From positions 2,220,180-2,284,179 of the forward strand of contig NC_013204.1 in assembly GCF_000024265.1 (NCBI RefSeq): a DNA stretch of 64,000 nt, read 5' to 3'. Position 1 is the stretch's first letter. Every line of letters starts with the position of its first letter. This document shows, one piece after another, positions 17,459-26,054 of the stretch. The notes beneath the pieces were generated by a model. The model searched no databases. It saw only the letters and a program-made list of their open reading frames with translations, and was not told the DNA's origin. The DNA comes from Eggerthella lenta DSM 2243 (lineage in GTDB: Bacteria; Actinomycetota; Coriobacteriia; Coriobacteriales; Eggerthellaceae). The translations under genes were made by a program, and so were the position numbers.

Positions 17459-19372
17459 CTACAGCGCGGCCTCGCGCAGCTTCTCCACCAGCTGCTCGAC
17501 CGGCCACGCGCCGAGGTCGCCCTCGTGGCGCTCGCGCACGCTGACCGTGCCGTTCTCGATCTCCTTGTCGCCCAGCACCACCATGTACGGGATCTTCTGG
17601 CTTTGCGCCTTCGCGATCTTCACGCGCATGGGCTCGTTCTGGTCGTACACCTCGATGCGGCCGCCCGCGGCCTTCAGCTGCTTCGCCAGCTCGGCCGCGG
17701 CCTCGTTGTGACGGTCGGCCAGCGGCAGCACGGCCACCTGCACGGGGGCCAGCCACAGCGGCAGCGCCCCGGCGTAGTGCTCGATGAGGATGCCGAGGAA
17801 GCGCTCGATGGAGCCGAAGATGGCGCGATGGAGCATCCAGGGGCGCTCCTCGGTGTTGTCCTCGGTGCGGTAGGTCAGTTCGAAGCGCTCGGGCATGTTG
17901 AAGTCCACCTGCACGGTGGAGCACTGCCAGGTGCGCCCGATGGCGTCCTTCACCTTGATGTCGATCTTCGGGCCGTAGAACGCGCCGTCGCCCTCGTTGA
18001 TGTCGTAGGCCAGCTCGTGGCGCGCGCAGGCTTCCTTGAGCGCGTTGGTGGCGTGCTCCCACATGTCGTCGGTTCCGATGCTCTTCTCCGGGCGCGTGGA
18101 GATCTCGGCCTCGTACTGGAACCCGAACGTGGACATGATGTGGTCCACGAGGTCGAGGATGGCCACCACCTCGTCCACTACCTGGTCGCGCGTGCAGAAC
18201 ACGTGCGCGTCGTCCTGAGTGAAGCCGCGGGCGCGCAGCAGGCCGTGCACGACGCCGCTCATCTCGTGGCGGTACACGGTGCCGAACTCGAAGTAGCGCA
18301 GCGGCAGGTCGCGGTAGGAATGCAGCTCGCTCTTGTACAGCATCACGTGGCCCGGGCAGTTCATGGGCTTCACGGCGTACTCGGTGAGGCGCGGATCCTC
18401 GTCGGTGCCCTCGTTGATGTTGAAGAAGTACATGTTCTCTTTGTAGAAGCCGTAGTGGCCCGAGGTCTTCCACACGTCGGCGTTGTACACGTGCGGCGTG
18501 ATGACCTCCTCGTAGCCGCGCTCGTACAGGTCGCGGCGCAGCCACTCCTGCATGGTGCGGATCACGCGCGCGCCCTTGGGCAGGTACATGGGCAGACCCA
18601 CGCCGGCCAGCGGGTCCATGGTGTAGATCCCCAGTTCACGGCCCAGCTTGCGATGGTCGCGCTTCTCGGCCTCCTCCAGGTTGCGCAGGTGCTCGTCCAG
18701 CTCCTTCTGCTTGAAGAAGGCGGTGCCGTAGATGCGGGTGAGCATCTCGCGCTCGGCATCGCCGCGCCAGTACGCGCCGGCCAGCTTGGTCAACTTGAAC
18801 GCGCCCAGCTTGCCGGTAGAGGGCAGGTGCGGGCCGCGGCACAGGTCGGTGAACTTGCCGATGGTGTACGTGGTGATGACGGCGTCCTCCGGCAGCTCGG
18901 CGATGAGCTCCAGCTTGAACGGCTGGCTCGCGAAGATCTCCTCGGCCTCGGCGCGCGTGACCACGCGGCGCTCGAAGGCTTCGTCGGCCTTCACGATCTC
19001 GGCCATGCGGGCCTCGATGGCGGCAAAGTCGTCCGGCGACAGCGCGCGGTCGAGCTTCACGTCGTAGTAGAAACCGTCCTCGATGGCCGGCCCCACACCG
19101 AACTGCACGTCGCCGTAGAGGTCGACGAGCGCGGCGGCCATGACGTGCGCGGTGGAGTGGCGCAGAAGCTCCAGCCCCTCGTCGCTCTTGGCCGTGACGA
19201 TGGCAACCGAGTCGCCTTCGGCCACGGGAGCCGAGAGATCGACCGGCTGGTCGTTCACGATGCCCGCGAGCGCGGCCTTCGCCAGGCCGGCGCCGATGGA
19301 CGCGGCCACGTCGGCGACGGTGGAGCCGTCTGCGAGCCCCTTGTTCGAGCCGTCGGGAAGTACGATGTTCAT
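17459..19372 (-). CDS. thrS: Threonine--tRNA ligase
   Basis: 637-aa class II synthetase charging tRNA-Thr. In order: an N-terminal TGS-like domain (about 1-60), the SAD/editing domain (HSTAHVMAAALVDLYGD), the catalytic core (KPMNCPGHVMLYKSELHSYRDLPLR and VHGLLRARGFTQDDAHVF), and an anticodon-binding domain (APVQVAVLPLADRHNEAA). The ATG at 19372 has AAAGGA six nt upstream; the open frame runs on into the leader without meaning. No T-box is visible in the 140-bp leader, which holds the previous gene's terminator. Confidence 0.97.
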   Translation of the reverse strand: MNIVLPDGSNKGLADGSTVADVAASIGAGLAKAALAGIVNDQPVDLSAPVAEGDSVAIVTAKSDEGLELLRHSTAHVMAAALVDLYGDVQFGVGPAIEDGFYYDVKLDRALSPDDFAAIEARMAEIVKADEAFERRVVTRAEAEEIFASQPFKLELIAELPEDAVITTYTIGKFTDLCRGPHLPSTGKLGAFKLTKLAGAYWRGDAEREMLTRIYGTAFFKQKELDEHLRNLEEAEKRDHRKLGRELGIYTMDPLAGVGLPMYLPKGARVIRTMQEWLRRDLYERGYEEVITPHVYNADVWKTSGHYGFYKENMYFFNINEGTDEDPRLTEYAVKPMNCPGHVMLYKSELHSYRDLPLRYFEFGTVYRHEMSGVVHGLLRARGFTQDDAHVFCTRDQVVDEVVAILDLVDHIMSTFGFQYEAEISTRPEKSIGTDDMWEHATNALKEACARHELAYDINEGDGAFYGPKIDIKVKDAIGRTWQCSTVQVDFNMPERFELTYRTEDNTEERPWMLHRAIFGSIERFLGILIEHYAGALPLWLAPVQVAVLPLADRHNEAAAELAKQLKAAGGRIEVYDQNEPMRVKIAKAQSQKIPYMVVLGDKEIENGTVSVRERHEGDLGAWPVEQLVEKLREAAL

Positions 19373-19464
19373 ATCTGTTCCTTTCCTGTGCCGGGCGCGC
19401 ACAAAGCGCCTGCACGATCGGTTCGCAGCGAGCGCGCCTTGCGCCCGCCTTTGCGACAAAACAA

Positions 19465-19497
19465 CGAAGCCGCCCCGTTGTTCGCGAGGCGGCTTCG
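19465..19497 (-). terminator. Intrinsic terminator of the zinc-ribbon gene
   Basis: CGAAGCCGCC and GGCGGCTTCG form a 10-bp stem around a 13-nt loop. The minus-strand tail is TTGTTTTG. Confidence 0.75.
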
Positions 19498-19514
19498 ATT
19501 GCATTGCGAAGTGG

Positions 19515-20066
19515 TTACTGCACGCCGTGCTCGGACTGAGCGGGGCGCGCCTGCCTCGTCTGCTGCTGGGTCGCCGCCTGCTGCGGCTGCTGCGTTCGAG
19601 CGCCGCGCTGCTGCGGGGCACGACGCGTGCGCGGACCACCGGCAACGGGCGTGGCGCAGTACGGGCACACGGTCCAGGTGGGGTCGAGCGCGTGGTTGCA
19701 GGTGCCGCAAAGGTTCTTGAGACGCTGGTGGCAGTTCGGGCACAGCACGAAGTCGGCTTCCACCGGGTAGCCGCAGTTCGCGCACTCGCCGTACTTCATG
19801 AGCTCGCGCTGCTTCAGCGCGATCTCCAGCTCCTGCTCGTCGCGGTCGATCTGCAGCAGCGGCGGGCGCAGCAAGCAGTACGCGATGATGCCGAGCAACG
19901 GGACGAGCGCCACGATAGCCCACACGTACCAGTAGGAACCGCGCAGGTACGCATCGCGCACCACCCAGACGATGGACAGCACATACAGGATGACCAGCAG
20001 CACCACAACCACGGTGAACGCGGCTTGCAGTTCAGGAGTCCACAGCTGGTTAAGCAGTTCGCTCAT
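19515..20066 (-). CDS. Zinc-ribbon membrane protein
   Basis: 183-aa protein with two membrane helices (AAFTVVVVLLVILYVLSIVWVV and YVWAIVALVPLLGIIAYCLL), then a double zinc ribbon built from CANC, CPNC, CGTC and CPYC pairs at about 95-140. The tail of about 40 residues is rich in Gln, Arg and Ala. The ATG at 20066 has GAGG upstream. The zinc ribbons face the cytoplasm and may bind protein or nucleic acid. No specific function can be assigned; it is upstream of but terminated before thrS. Confidence 0.8.
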   Translation of the reverse strand: MSELLNQLWTPELQAAFTVVVVLLVILYVLSIVWVVRDAYLRGSYWYVWAIVALVPLLGIIAYCLLRPPLLQIDRDEQELEIALKQRELMKYGECANCGYPVEADFVLCPNCHQRLKNLCGTCNHALDPTWTVCPYCATPVAGGPRTRRAPQQRGARTQQPQQAATQQQTRQARPAQSEHGVQ

Positions 20067-20754
20067 TTCAACCTCGTTTTCTTGTATATTCAGCGACTGG
20101 TGCACAGGTATGGAAAACGCGCAATACATGCACACGATCAGTCATTATAGCAAAGTTGCCGAAAAACAAGCTCACGTGCAGGTAATTTCCGCAAGCTGTT
20201 GAATTCGAGGGCTGGTTCGAGAGCCGCCCCCTACCAGACTCTGAAGCTAAGCCCGGGCGCACGGAAGCGCGGCCGAGCCGAGCCGATGAGCGGGTTCGCG
20301 GTCGAGCCGGGCCGACGCACGGTTTCGGAGTGCCTGCGTGCAGCAAAATCGCCGGTTTGGCACGCCAGACCCGCCCGGATGCCATATTCCCAGGAGGCCG
20401 CCGAACACGATCTGGGGTTTCGCTTCGGCCTTTTTCGGGAAACGAGGCCGAAGTTCGTCGAGATGTGCCAAACCGACGATTTTGCTGCACCTCGACAAGC
20501 GAAACCGTGCGGAGGCGGACGCGAATCAACTTCCATGACAATGTTAGCCTCGTCAACCGTGCCGAAAACGGTTCCCAAATCGCACGATCTGGAAAAACGC
20601 CGGACGAAATACCGCGCGATGCCGAACAAGACAAGAGAACGGGGTCAGCGCCCCATCCATCCCCCGTCGTCCTGAGCGAGTGCGGCAAGTCGAAGGATAG
20701 CGATAGTGACGGACGCAACTCACAAAGAAAGCATTGAAGGTGGGTAGCGAACTT
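20067..20754. other. Long intergenic region with fold-back element
   Basis: No convincing gene. Frames on both strands are open but overlap the inverted repeat and encode mirrored peptides, as expected of a palindrome. A fragment of the dispersed CCTGAGCG...CGAAGGATA element lies at 20661-20700. The promoter for the zinc-ribbon gene must lie in the first 150 bp. Confidence 0.6.
20317..20510. repeat. Fold-back element with 26-bp arms
   Basis: Arms 20338-20363 and 20465-20490 (GTGCAGCAAAATCGYCGG at the outer end) match at 25 of 26 positions. A second outer pair, GCACGGTTTCG at 20317-20327 and its complement at 20500-20510, extends the stem beyond a non-pairing 9-10 nt bulge. The 101-nt core contains its own CTTCGGCCT hairpin. 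Confidence 0.78.
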
Positions 20755-20976
20755 CTAGGATTGATCCTCGTCGGGGACGTACTCCATGATGTCGCCCGGC
20801 TGCACGTCGAATCGCTCGCAGATGCGAAGGATGGTGTCCGTGGTGACGGACTCCCCTTTGGAGAGCTTGGCGATGGTAGTTGACGAAAGCCCTATCTCTG
20901 TTTTGAGATCGGTCTTTTTATACCCCATCCGCGCAAGCATATCGAAAAGCTTGAAAAACCTAATGGAAGCCATCAT
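20755..20976 (-). CDS. XRE family transcriptional regulator
   Basis: 73-aa single-domain Cro/CI helix-turn-helix protein (KLFDMLARMGYKKTDLKTEIGLSSTTIAKLSKGESVTTDTILRICERFDVQPGDIMEYV). It resembles small YozG-type regulators. GAGGAGG upstream supports the double-ATG start at 20976/20973. It lies beside the distal end of the polysaccharide operon and is divergent from a small unknown gene, which it may regulate. Confidence 0.85.
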   Translation of the reverse strand: MMASIRFFKLFDMLARMGYKKTDLKTEIGLSSTTIAKLSKGESVTTDTILRICERFDVQPGDIMEYVPDEDQS

Positions 20977-21121
20977 TGTTCCTCCTCGCTGCTGACAGAC
21001 TACCAGCAAACCGCAGCGTCGAAAAGCCGAGGATTAAAAGCACTATTTCCTTTTCATCAGCTCTGGATTAGAATATCCGAATATACAGATTTATTTCATT
21101 AGATTCGGATTTGAGGTTAAG

Positions 21122-21367
21122 ATGTTCCGACAGTTACCGATCATCGAAACTATAGCCGATGCCGTCGACGAACTCACCGACGTGCGCATGACGCTCAGCG
21201 GCCTAGCCTCTTTAACCCTGGCGCTTGCGAACAGCGGCATGCACGAGCCCGACACCATAAGGCTGATCTCCTGCCTGCTAGACTACTGCGCGCTCACGAC
21301 CGAAGCCGCCTCCGATAAATTCGACGAAGCTCCCCGTGATACGACTCGACCAGATCGCCTTTCATAA
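21122..21367 (+). CDS. Small hypothetical protein
   Basis: 81 aa, mostly helical: DAVDELTDVRMTLSGLASLTLALANSGMHEPDTIRLISCLLDYCALTTEAA. It has no membrane segment and no family I recognise, though its pattern recalls short phage or plasmid accessory proteins. GAGG lies six nt before the ATG. The upstream 100 bp is AT-rich (promoter-like). Divergent from the XRE gene at 20755. Confidence 0.55.
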   Translation: MFRQLPIIETIADAVDELTDVRMTLSGLASLTLALANSGMHEPDTIRLISCLLDYCALTTEAASDKFDEAPRDTTRPDRLS

Positions 21368-21471
21368 CCGAGAAAAAAGCTATCGAAGCATCACGCCTGC
21401 GTGATATCTCCATGAGTTCACCTCGTTATCAGACGCGATCCAACCCTTTTTTCCTGCTCTTTGTCGAAAAA

Positions 21472-21969
21472 TCAAAAGAACCGACCTTGTGCTTTCAGAG
21501 CTTCGTAATGATCCATATCTCGCATCTTGAACATTTTGGCAGGATGACCTCCGGCAACAGCACCCTTTGGAACATGATCGACGACGACACTCCCAGCCTG
21601 TATAACAGCGCCCTCTCCGATATGAGCCCCTCCAAGAACGATGACTTGATCCCCAAGCCATACGTTGTCTTCAATCACCACATCTTTATCAATCTTCGCC
21701 ATACCATACGGAACGGCATCACCGTAGTCGAAGTCATGAAACGAACCAATTATCGAACACCCTCTTCCCGAATGAAAATTGCTCCCGATCCGAATTTCTC
21801 CTTCGCCAACAATTCTCATACCGTTAAAGTTAACGTTGTCTCCCAGAACGACGCTTTTCGATACCCATGAATAGCGATTCACTTTGAGACCTTTGCCCAC
21901 CGTACGCGCACGGGTTCTCACGACCGCACCGAAAAGCACCTGCTTTACTTTCGAAATCAACCGTTTCAC
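21472..21969 (-). CDS. Hexapeptide-repeat acetyltransferase
   Basis: 165-aa left-handed beta-helix acyltransferase. Successive hexapeptide turns run from about residue 40 (VVLGDNVNFNG) to VIQAGSVVVDHVPKGAVAGGHPAKMFK, the standard CoA-binding end of the fold. The family uses acetyl-CoA; here the acceptor is probably a sugar of the polysaccharide. GTG start with GAGGA upstream. Last gene of the leftward operon, 19 nt after neuB; moderately AT-rich like its neighbours. Confidence 0.85.
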   Translation of the reverse strand: MKRLISKVKQVLFGAVVRTRARTVGKGLKVNRYSWVSKSVVLGDNVNFNGMRIVGEGEIRIGSNFHSGRGCSIIGSFHDFDYGDAVPYGMAKIDKDVVIEDNVWLGDQVIVLGGAHIGEGAVIQAGSVVVDHVPKGAVAGGHPAKMFKMRDMDHYEALKAQGRFF

Positions 21970-21988
21970 TCAGCATCCTCTCTCAAAT

Positions 21989-23086
21989 CTATTGGTCACT
22001 CGCACCGTTCAAATAACGAGAATCCGAGAGCATTGTCATGTCTATCAAGACATCCGCAGGAATATCCACGCGAGCAACCCTTCCCACGACTTCCCCCACC
22101 AACGAGGGCGAGATGCCCGTGCCCGGTCTCTTAAACGTGAGCATCCCCTTATCTATCACGCTTCCAGCGGGTATATCCGCCGCCGCGACAAGAGACCGAC
22201 GAGCATTGGCCCTTGCAGCAGTTTCCGATTCGCTATGTCGTAACGAGGAATCGCCAAGTAGTGTTTCAACGAAGCACACGCCTTCGAGGATCGTTCGGGC
22301 ATCAGAGGGATCCATGGCGTGGTAATGGTCATTTCCTGGAAGCGTCTTATCGAGCGTGAAGTGCTTCTCCACAATGCGAGCTCCAAGCACGTAAGCCGTC
22401 TTGACAACCTCGGCAGAGGGGTCGGGCTTACAATGGTCCGAATACCCCACAATTACGTCTGGAAATTCCCGGGTGATCGATGCAATCCTGCTCAAATTAG
22501 CATGCTCGTACGGCGTTGGATATTCGAGCACGCAATGCAGCAGAGCGAGCGGACTGTCGTTCACGGCGCGTACCGCCTGAACGGCAGAACGCATCTCGGT
22601 CAAGTCGCCAGCCCCAACCGAAAGAATCATAGGCTTGCCTTTTCGAGCCTGATGCTCGATGAAAGGGATGTTCGTCAGGTCGGATGAAGACACTTTGTAT
22701 ACCCCCATCAGGGGTTCTAGATAATCAGCCGACTCGAAATCAAAGGGGGTCGAGCAGAAACCTATCCCGATCGAGTCGCAATAGACGGAAAGTTCTCGAT
22801 ACTCCCTCTCTCCAAACGAGTCGTATCGCTTGAAAAGCTCGTATTGGCTCGTTGAGGATTCCTCGCTCGTATCCCAATACGAAGGAGAATGTCGGGAAGC
22901 GAGCGATTCGGCCTTGTACGTCTGAAATTTCACCGCATGAACGCCAGCTTCGCTCGCTTCTTTGCACATGAGCTTTGCCGCCTCCATAGGGCTGATGCCA
23001 CGCTGCCGAGCGATATCGTAATAATTGACGCCGATCTCAGCTATGAGTGTAAACGCCCCGCTTGCAATCCTATCCTCTAAGTTCAT
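21989..23086 (-). CDS. neuB: NeuB-type nonulosonic acid synthase
   Basis: 365-aa enzyme expected to condense phosphoenolpyruvate with a hexosamine to form a sialic-acid-like nonulosonate. The TIM-barrel domain (about 1-285) has AEIGVNYYD, VKFQTYKAE, CSTPFDFESADYL, VSSSDLTN, GYSDHC and ARIVEKHFTLDKTLPGNDH. A C-terminal SAF/antifreeze-like domain (RSLVAAADIPAGSVIDKGMLTFKRPGTGI) closes the active site. ATGA overlap with the cytidylyltransferase gene. Whether the product is a neuraminate, legionaminate or pseudaminate cannot be read from sequence. Confidence 0.9.
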   Translation of the reverse strand: MNLEDRIASGAFTLIAEIGVNYYDIARQRGISPMEAAKLMCKEASEAGVHAVKFQTYKAESLASRHSPSYWDTSEESSTSQYELFKRYDSFGEREYRELSVYCDSIGIGFCSTPFDFESADYLEPLMGVYKVSSSDLTNIPFIEHQARKGKPMILSVGAGDLTEMRSAVQAVRAVNDSPLALLHCVLEYPTPYEHANLSRIASITREFPDVIVGYSDHCKPDPSAEVVKTAYVLGARIVEKHFTLDKTLPGNDHYHAMDPSDARTILEGVCFVETLLGDSSLRHSESETAARANARRSLVAAADIPAGSVIDKGMLTFKRPGTGISPSLVGEVVGRVARVDIPADVLIDMTMLSDSRYLNGASDQ

Positions 23087-24729
23087 AGTACGTCTCCCAA
23101 AACGATCCTCTTTACTCTTCGTATCCCTAATCTCAAATCGTTCTCAAGCATCAGCTTGCGCATCTCTCGCCGTACGGACCTCGCCCCCGCAAGCCACGCT
23201 ATTGTTGAAGCGAGGTCTTCGTCGGAAACCTCGCTTCCGAGCCCCAGGTTGATGAACCCGTTATCCATTTGAGCAAACGTGTGGAGCTGCTCGCGTTCGT
23301 TCTCCGCGAGAACAATTGTAGGCACGCCCATGCAGGCAAGCTCGAACGTGGTGCGCCCTTGGGAGGAAAGAGCCATGTCGGCCTTACGCATATGGTCGCT
23401 CATGCGCAACACGTTGCGACTCACCTCTATCCCGCACTCAGGAACGCTTTGCACCGCAGGATTGTCGTATCCCGAGCCGAGAACGAAATCAAACGTCACG
23501 TCCACTGCCTCTGCATTATGCCTTTTTGCCAGTTCGTACACCCGCGCCGTCAAATCGAGCGGATCCGTTCCTCCAAACGTGACGAGAATCCGGCGCACCT
23601 CATCCGAATCTTCCGAAGGCTGCGTTATAAGGAACTCGTCCCGCAAGCAGACGTACCCCTTACCCGAATACACGTTTCCATGCGGAGACGCCCCTTCGTA
23701 AATGGCGTTGACAACAGCATCGGCCAACCTTGCGCCTTCACCCAAATCCTCGAACGTCACCAAGCGCTTAACATACCTCTTCACATCAGCCATAAGACTG
23801 GCATCGCTATCAAGGCAATCGTATACGAATACATCGGGACGGCGCTCCTCCAGCCATCGGAGCATCTCTTCGTCGTCCTCCACCTCTAAAACCGGCATAT
23901 TCGCCGATTTCAACTTGGCGATTCCTTCTCTATGACGTGCATTGCATACGAATACGACGTCATGCTCTATCAGTTCGTACCCAAGCGTTAATGCACGGTA
24001 CACATGCCCAAGGCCAAGCTCCTTATGCCCGTCGACCCGAAACACGATGAGCCTTCGAGAGAGCATGGCTTCGCACACGATCCAATCTTGCATCGTGTCG
24101 ATGTCGACCGCTTCGTCAGCAGGGACCTCAAAAACCGTAACGTTGTCCCCTATGCGAGACGAAGGCCCGATACACGAACGCTTCGAAACCAAAAATGCAC
24201 CGGTTTCAACATAGTTCGGCGGAAGCTCCTGTCGATTGAGACGTCGTTCGTAATTCGGAACAAAACGATTCCGACCGTCTTTGCCCCAGCTCAAATGAGG
24301 AGCGTTTGTCGCACTCACCATCGTATCCGAATCGGAATTCAAAAACCGCTCAATCGCCGTATCGAGAGTGCGCACTGTTAGCAAAGGCGAGGTAGGCTGC
24401 ATCGTGATGACGATGTCGTATCGCACACCCCGCAACGCTTCCACACGAACCACTGCGTCATTCACTACCGGATCGAGCGTAATATCGTCTCCGGAAAGTT
24501 CCGGGCTGCGCTCAAGAGCAACAACGCCATCGATCTGTTCTACGAAATCCAGTATCTCTCTCGAATCAGTGCTAACGGCAACATCGGTGATACAGCTGCT
24601 CTCTGCTGCACATGAAATCGCATAGTCAATCAACGGCCTGCCGTGCATAAGGCGCATATTCTTTCGTGGTATCCCTTTCGAGCCTCCTCGAGCAGGAATG
24701 ACAGCGAGCACGTTCCTCTCCACATTCAT
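23083..24729 (-). CDS. Fusion: acylneuraminate cytidylyltransferase + PseG-like UDP-sugar hydrolase
   Basis: 548-aa two-domain enzyme. Residues 1 to about 225 are a CMP-sugar synthetase (AVIPARGGSKGIPRKNMR, VSTDSREI, TMQPTSPLL, ETGAFLVS, VDIDTMQDW). Residues from about 230 to the end are PseG/SpsG-like GT-B (FRVDGHKELGLGHVYRALTLG, VTFGGTDP, SSQGRTTFELACMGVPTIVL). Together they would hydrolyse a UDP-amino sugar before NeuB and activate the nonulosonate with CTP after it. The ATG at 24729 overlaps the polymerase stop in TGATG; it overlaps neuB in ATGA. Confidence 0.88.
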   Translation of the reverse strand: MNVERNVLAVIPARGGSKGIPRKNMRLMHGRPLIDYAISCAAESSCITDVAVSTDSREILDFVEQIDGVVALERSPELSGDDITLDPVVNDAVVRVEALRGVRYDIVITMQPTSPLLTVRTLDTAIERFLNSDSDTMVSATNAPHLSWGKDGRNRFVPNYERRLNRQELPPNYVETGAFLVSKRSCIGPSSRIGDNVTVFEVPADEAVDIDTMQDWIVCEAMLSRRLIVFRVDGHKELGLGHVYRALTLGYELIEHDVVFVCNARHREGIAKLKSANMPVLEVEDDEEMLRWLEERRPDVFVYDCLDSDASLMADVKRYVKRLVTFEDLGEGARLADAVVNAIYEGASPHGNVYSGKGYVCLRDEFLITQPSEDSDEVRRILVTFGGTDPLDLTARVYELAKRHNAEAVDVTFDFVLGSGYDNPAVQSVPECGIEVSRNVLRMSDHMRKADMALSSQGRTTFELACMGVPTIVLAENEREQLHTFAQMDNGFINLGLGSEVSDEDLASTIAWLAGARSVRREMRKLMLENDLRLGIRRVKRIVLGDVL

Positions 24730-26054
24730 CAAATGAAGGCACCTTTCCTGGAGACGACACGTCGACGAACAACCCTTTGATTCGGCGACTTTTCCAACTT
24801 CTTCGCAGCCCTACTCGCATCCGCACAACAAAAACCTTGATCATGTGCCGACGTGGCTAGAACGAACACAAAGAACAGCAAGTAATGACTCGTCATGGTC
24901 GAATGCATCACCATGCCGACAAGAAAAAACGGAACCCAAACGCCAGCCGTCTCTTTTCTGGCATAAGGGGCGATGACAATGCTGAACACAGCAAAGTAAA
25001 AAATTGTATAGAGAACCCCGTGCTTAAGAAGCAAGTTGATGACCGCGTGGTGCGGCTGCACAACCCTGTACCCATGCAACGAAGCACTCGCGAGCAAAGT
25101 GTCTTTATCGCCAAAAGGGTTTCCAATGTTCATGACGCGCCGGATGTCGATATCGTATCCACGAAAAATCAAAAGCGGATCCTTGGAAATCTGCTCGATA
25201 GCATAAAGATTGGAATTGAACCTGATAGCATTAGAGGTATCATTCAAACCTCGCGATGCTAAAGAGGCCGAAACGGTATCGCCTCCGACGACAGCCGTAC
25301 TCCACCACCAGCTAAACGTCACGATTGAAAAGAACATGAGAGCGAAGAGCAAAAACAACACGACAGGATGCACGGATCTCGAAGGCTGAGAAACCGACCC
25401 CTTTCGTCGCGCTCTGATCCATATCACAGCATTTATTAAAGCAAAGCATAGAAGCATCATTTGATATCCCCTGCTGTTGAGGACGAGAGCCGCAACTACA
25501 CATACCGCTACGCCAAGCTTTCGCTTCTCGTACCAGCACCAGCAGAAAAACAGGAACAGCACCACGCCAAAATAGTTCTTGTCGTACGAACCAAAAACAT
25601 AATAAGGAGTTTCCGCGTCGCGGCGAAAAACGGAAACCAGCACAACCGCAAGGGCAAGGCAATAAAAGACGCGTTTCATGAAGGGACTAATCTCGAACGA
25701 GGACGGTCGTATGCAATAGAAGAAAAGAACCGTTAGCAGGAGAAAACTCGTGTCGATGAACAAATCCCGCATGGAATAGGGAGAAATCGCCATCGTGAGG
25801 AGAATCGAACCAGCAAGGCCGAAAAGGCAAAGGATCATCGGCAACGACATCTTTGTCTCGTCCAGCTCTTCTCTTCCAAAGAGACCGGTCGCAATCACCA
25901 ATACTGCGGTAAGAACCACCGATGCATAAACTTTGTTTGCCGGCGACAAGAGAAAAAGAACAAGCAGCAAAAGAACCATCAAGATTGAGTACACAATGCC
26001 AATGTGACTTTTTCTCGCGCTCGGCGCTGTAGTATCAGTTTTTTGCGCAATCAC
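24729..26054 (-). CDS. O-antigen/capsule polymerase-like membrane protein (Wzy/ligase)
   Basis: 441-aa integral membrane protein with about eleven segments and one large outside loop (about 245-335) that carries HHAVINLLLKHG, typical of Wzy polymerases and O-antigen ligases. The N-terminus is hydrophilic for 15 residues and the C-terminus ends in a basic stretch. Starts at GTG, overlapping the flippase stop in GTGA. Sequence conservation in this family is weak, so the call rests on topology and operon position. Confidence 0.78.
   Translation of the reverse strand: MIAQKTDTTAPSARKSHIGIVYSILMVLLLLVLFLLSPANKVYASVVLTAVLVIATGLFGREELDETKMSLPMILCLFGLAGSILLTMAISPYSMRDLFIDTSFLLLTVLFFYCIRPSSFEISPFMKRVFYCLALAVVLVSVFRRDAETPYYVFGSYDKNYFGVVLFLFFCWCWYEKRKLGVAVCVVAALVLNSRGYQMMLLCFALINAVIWIRARRKGSVSQPSRSVHPVVLFLLFALMFFSIVTFSWWWSTAVVGGDTVSASLASRGLNDTSNAIRFNSNLYAIEQISKDPLLIFRGYDIDIRRVMNIGNPFGDKDTLLASASLHGYRVVQPHHAVINLLLKHGVLYTIFYFAVFSIVIAPYARKETAGVWVPFFLVGMVMHSTMTSHYLLFFVFVLATSAHDQGFCCADASRAAKKLEKSPNQRVVRRRVVSRKGAFI

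Noticed and set aside
19373-19514. T-box riboswitch in the thrS leader.
   Set aside because: The leader is too short, lacks a specifier-loop and T-box core, and its only hairpin is a terminator of the previous gene.
20068-20718. Open frames on both strands through the 20.3-20.5 kb inverted repeat, some with plausible starts.
   Set aside because: The peptides mirror each other because of the palindrome (QQNRRFGT and AKPAILLH versions), have no ribosome sites in common and match no family. Treated as part of the repeat.
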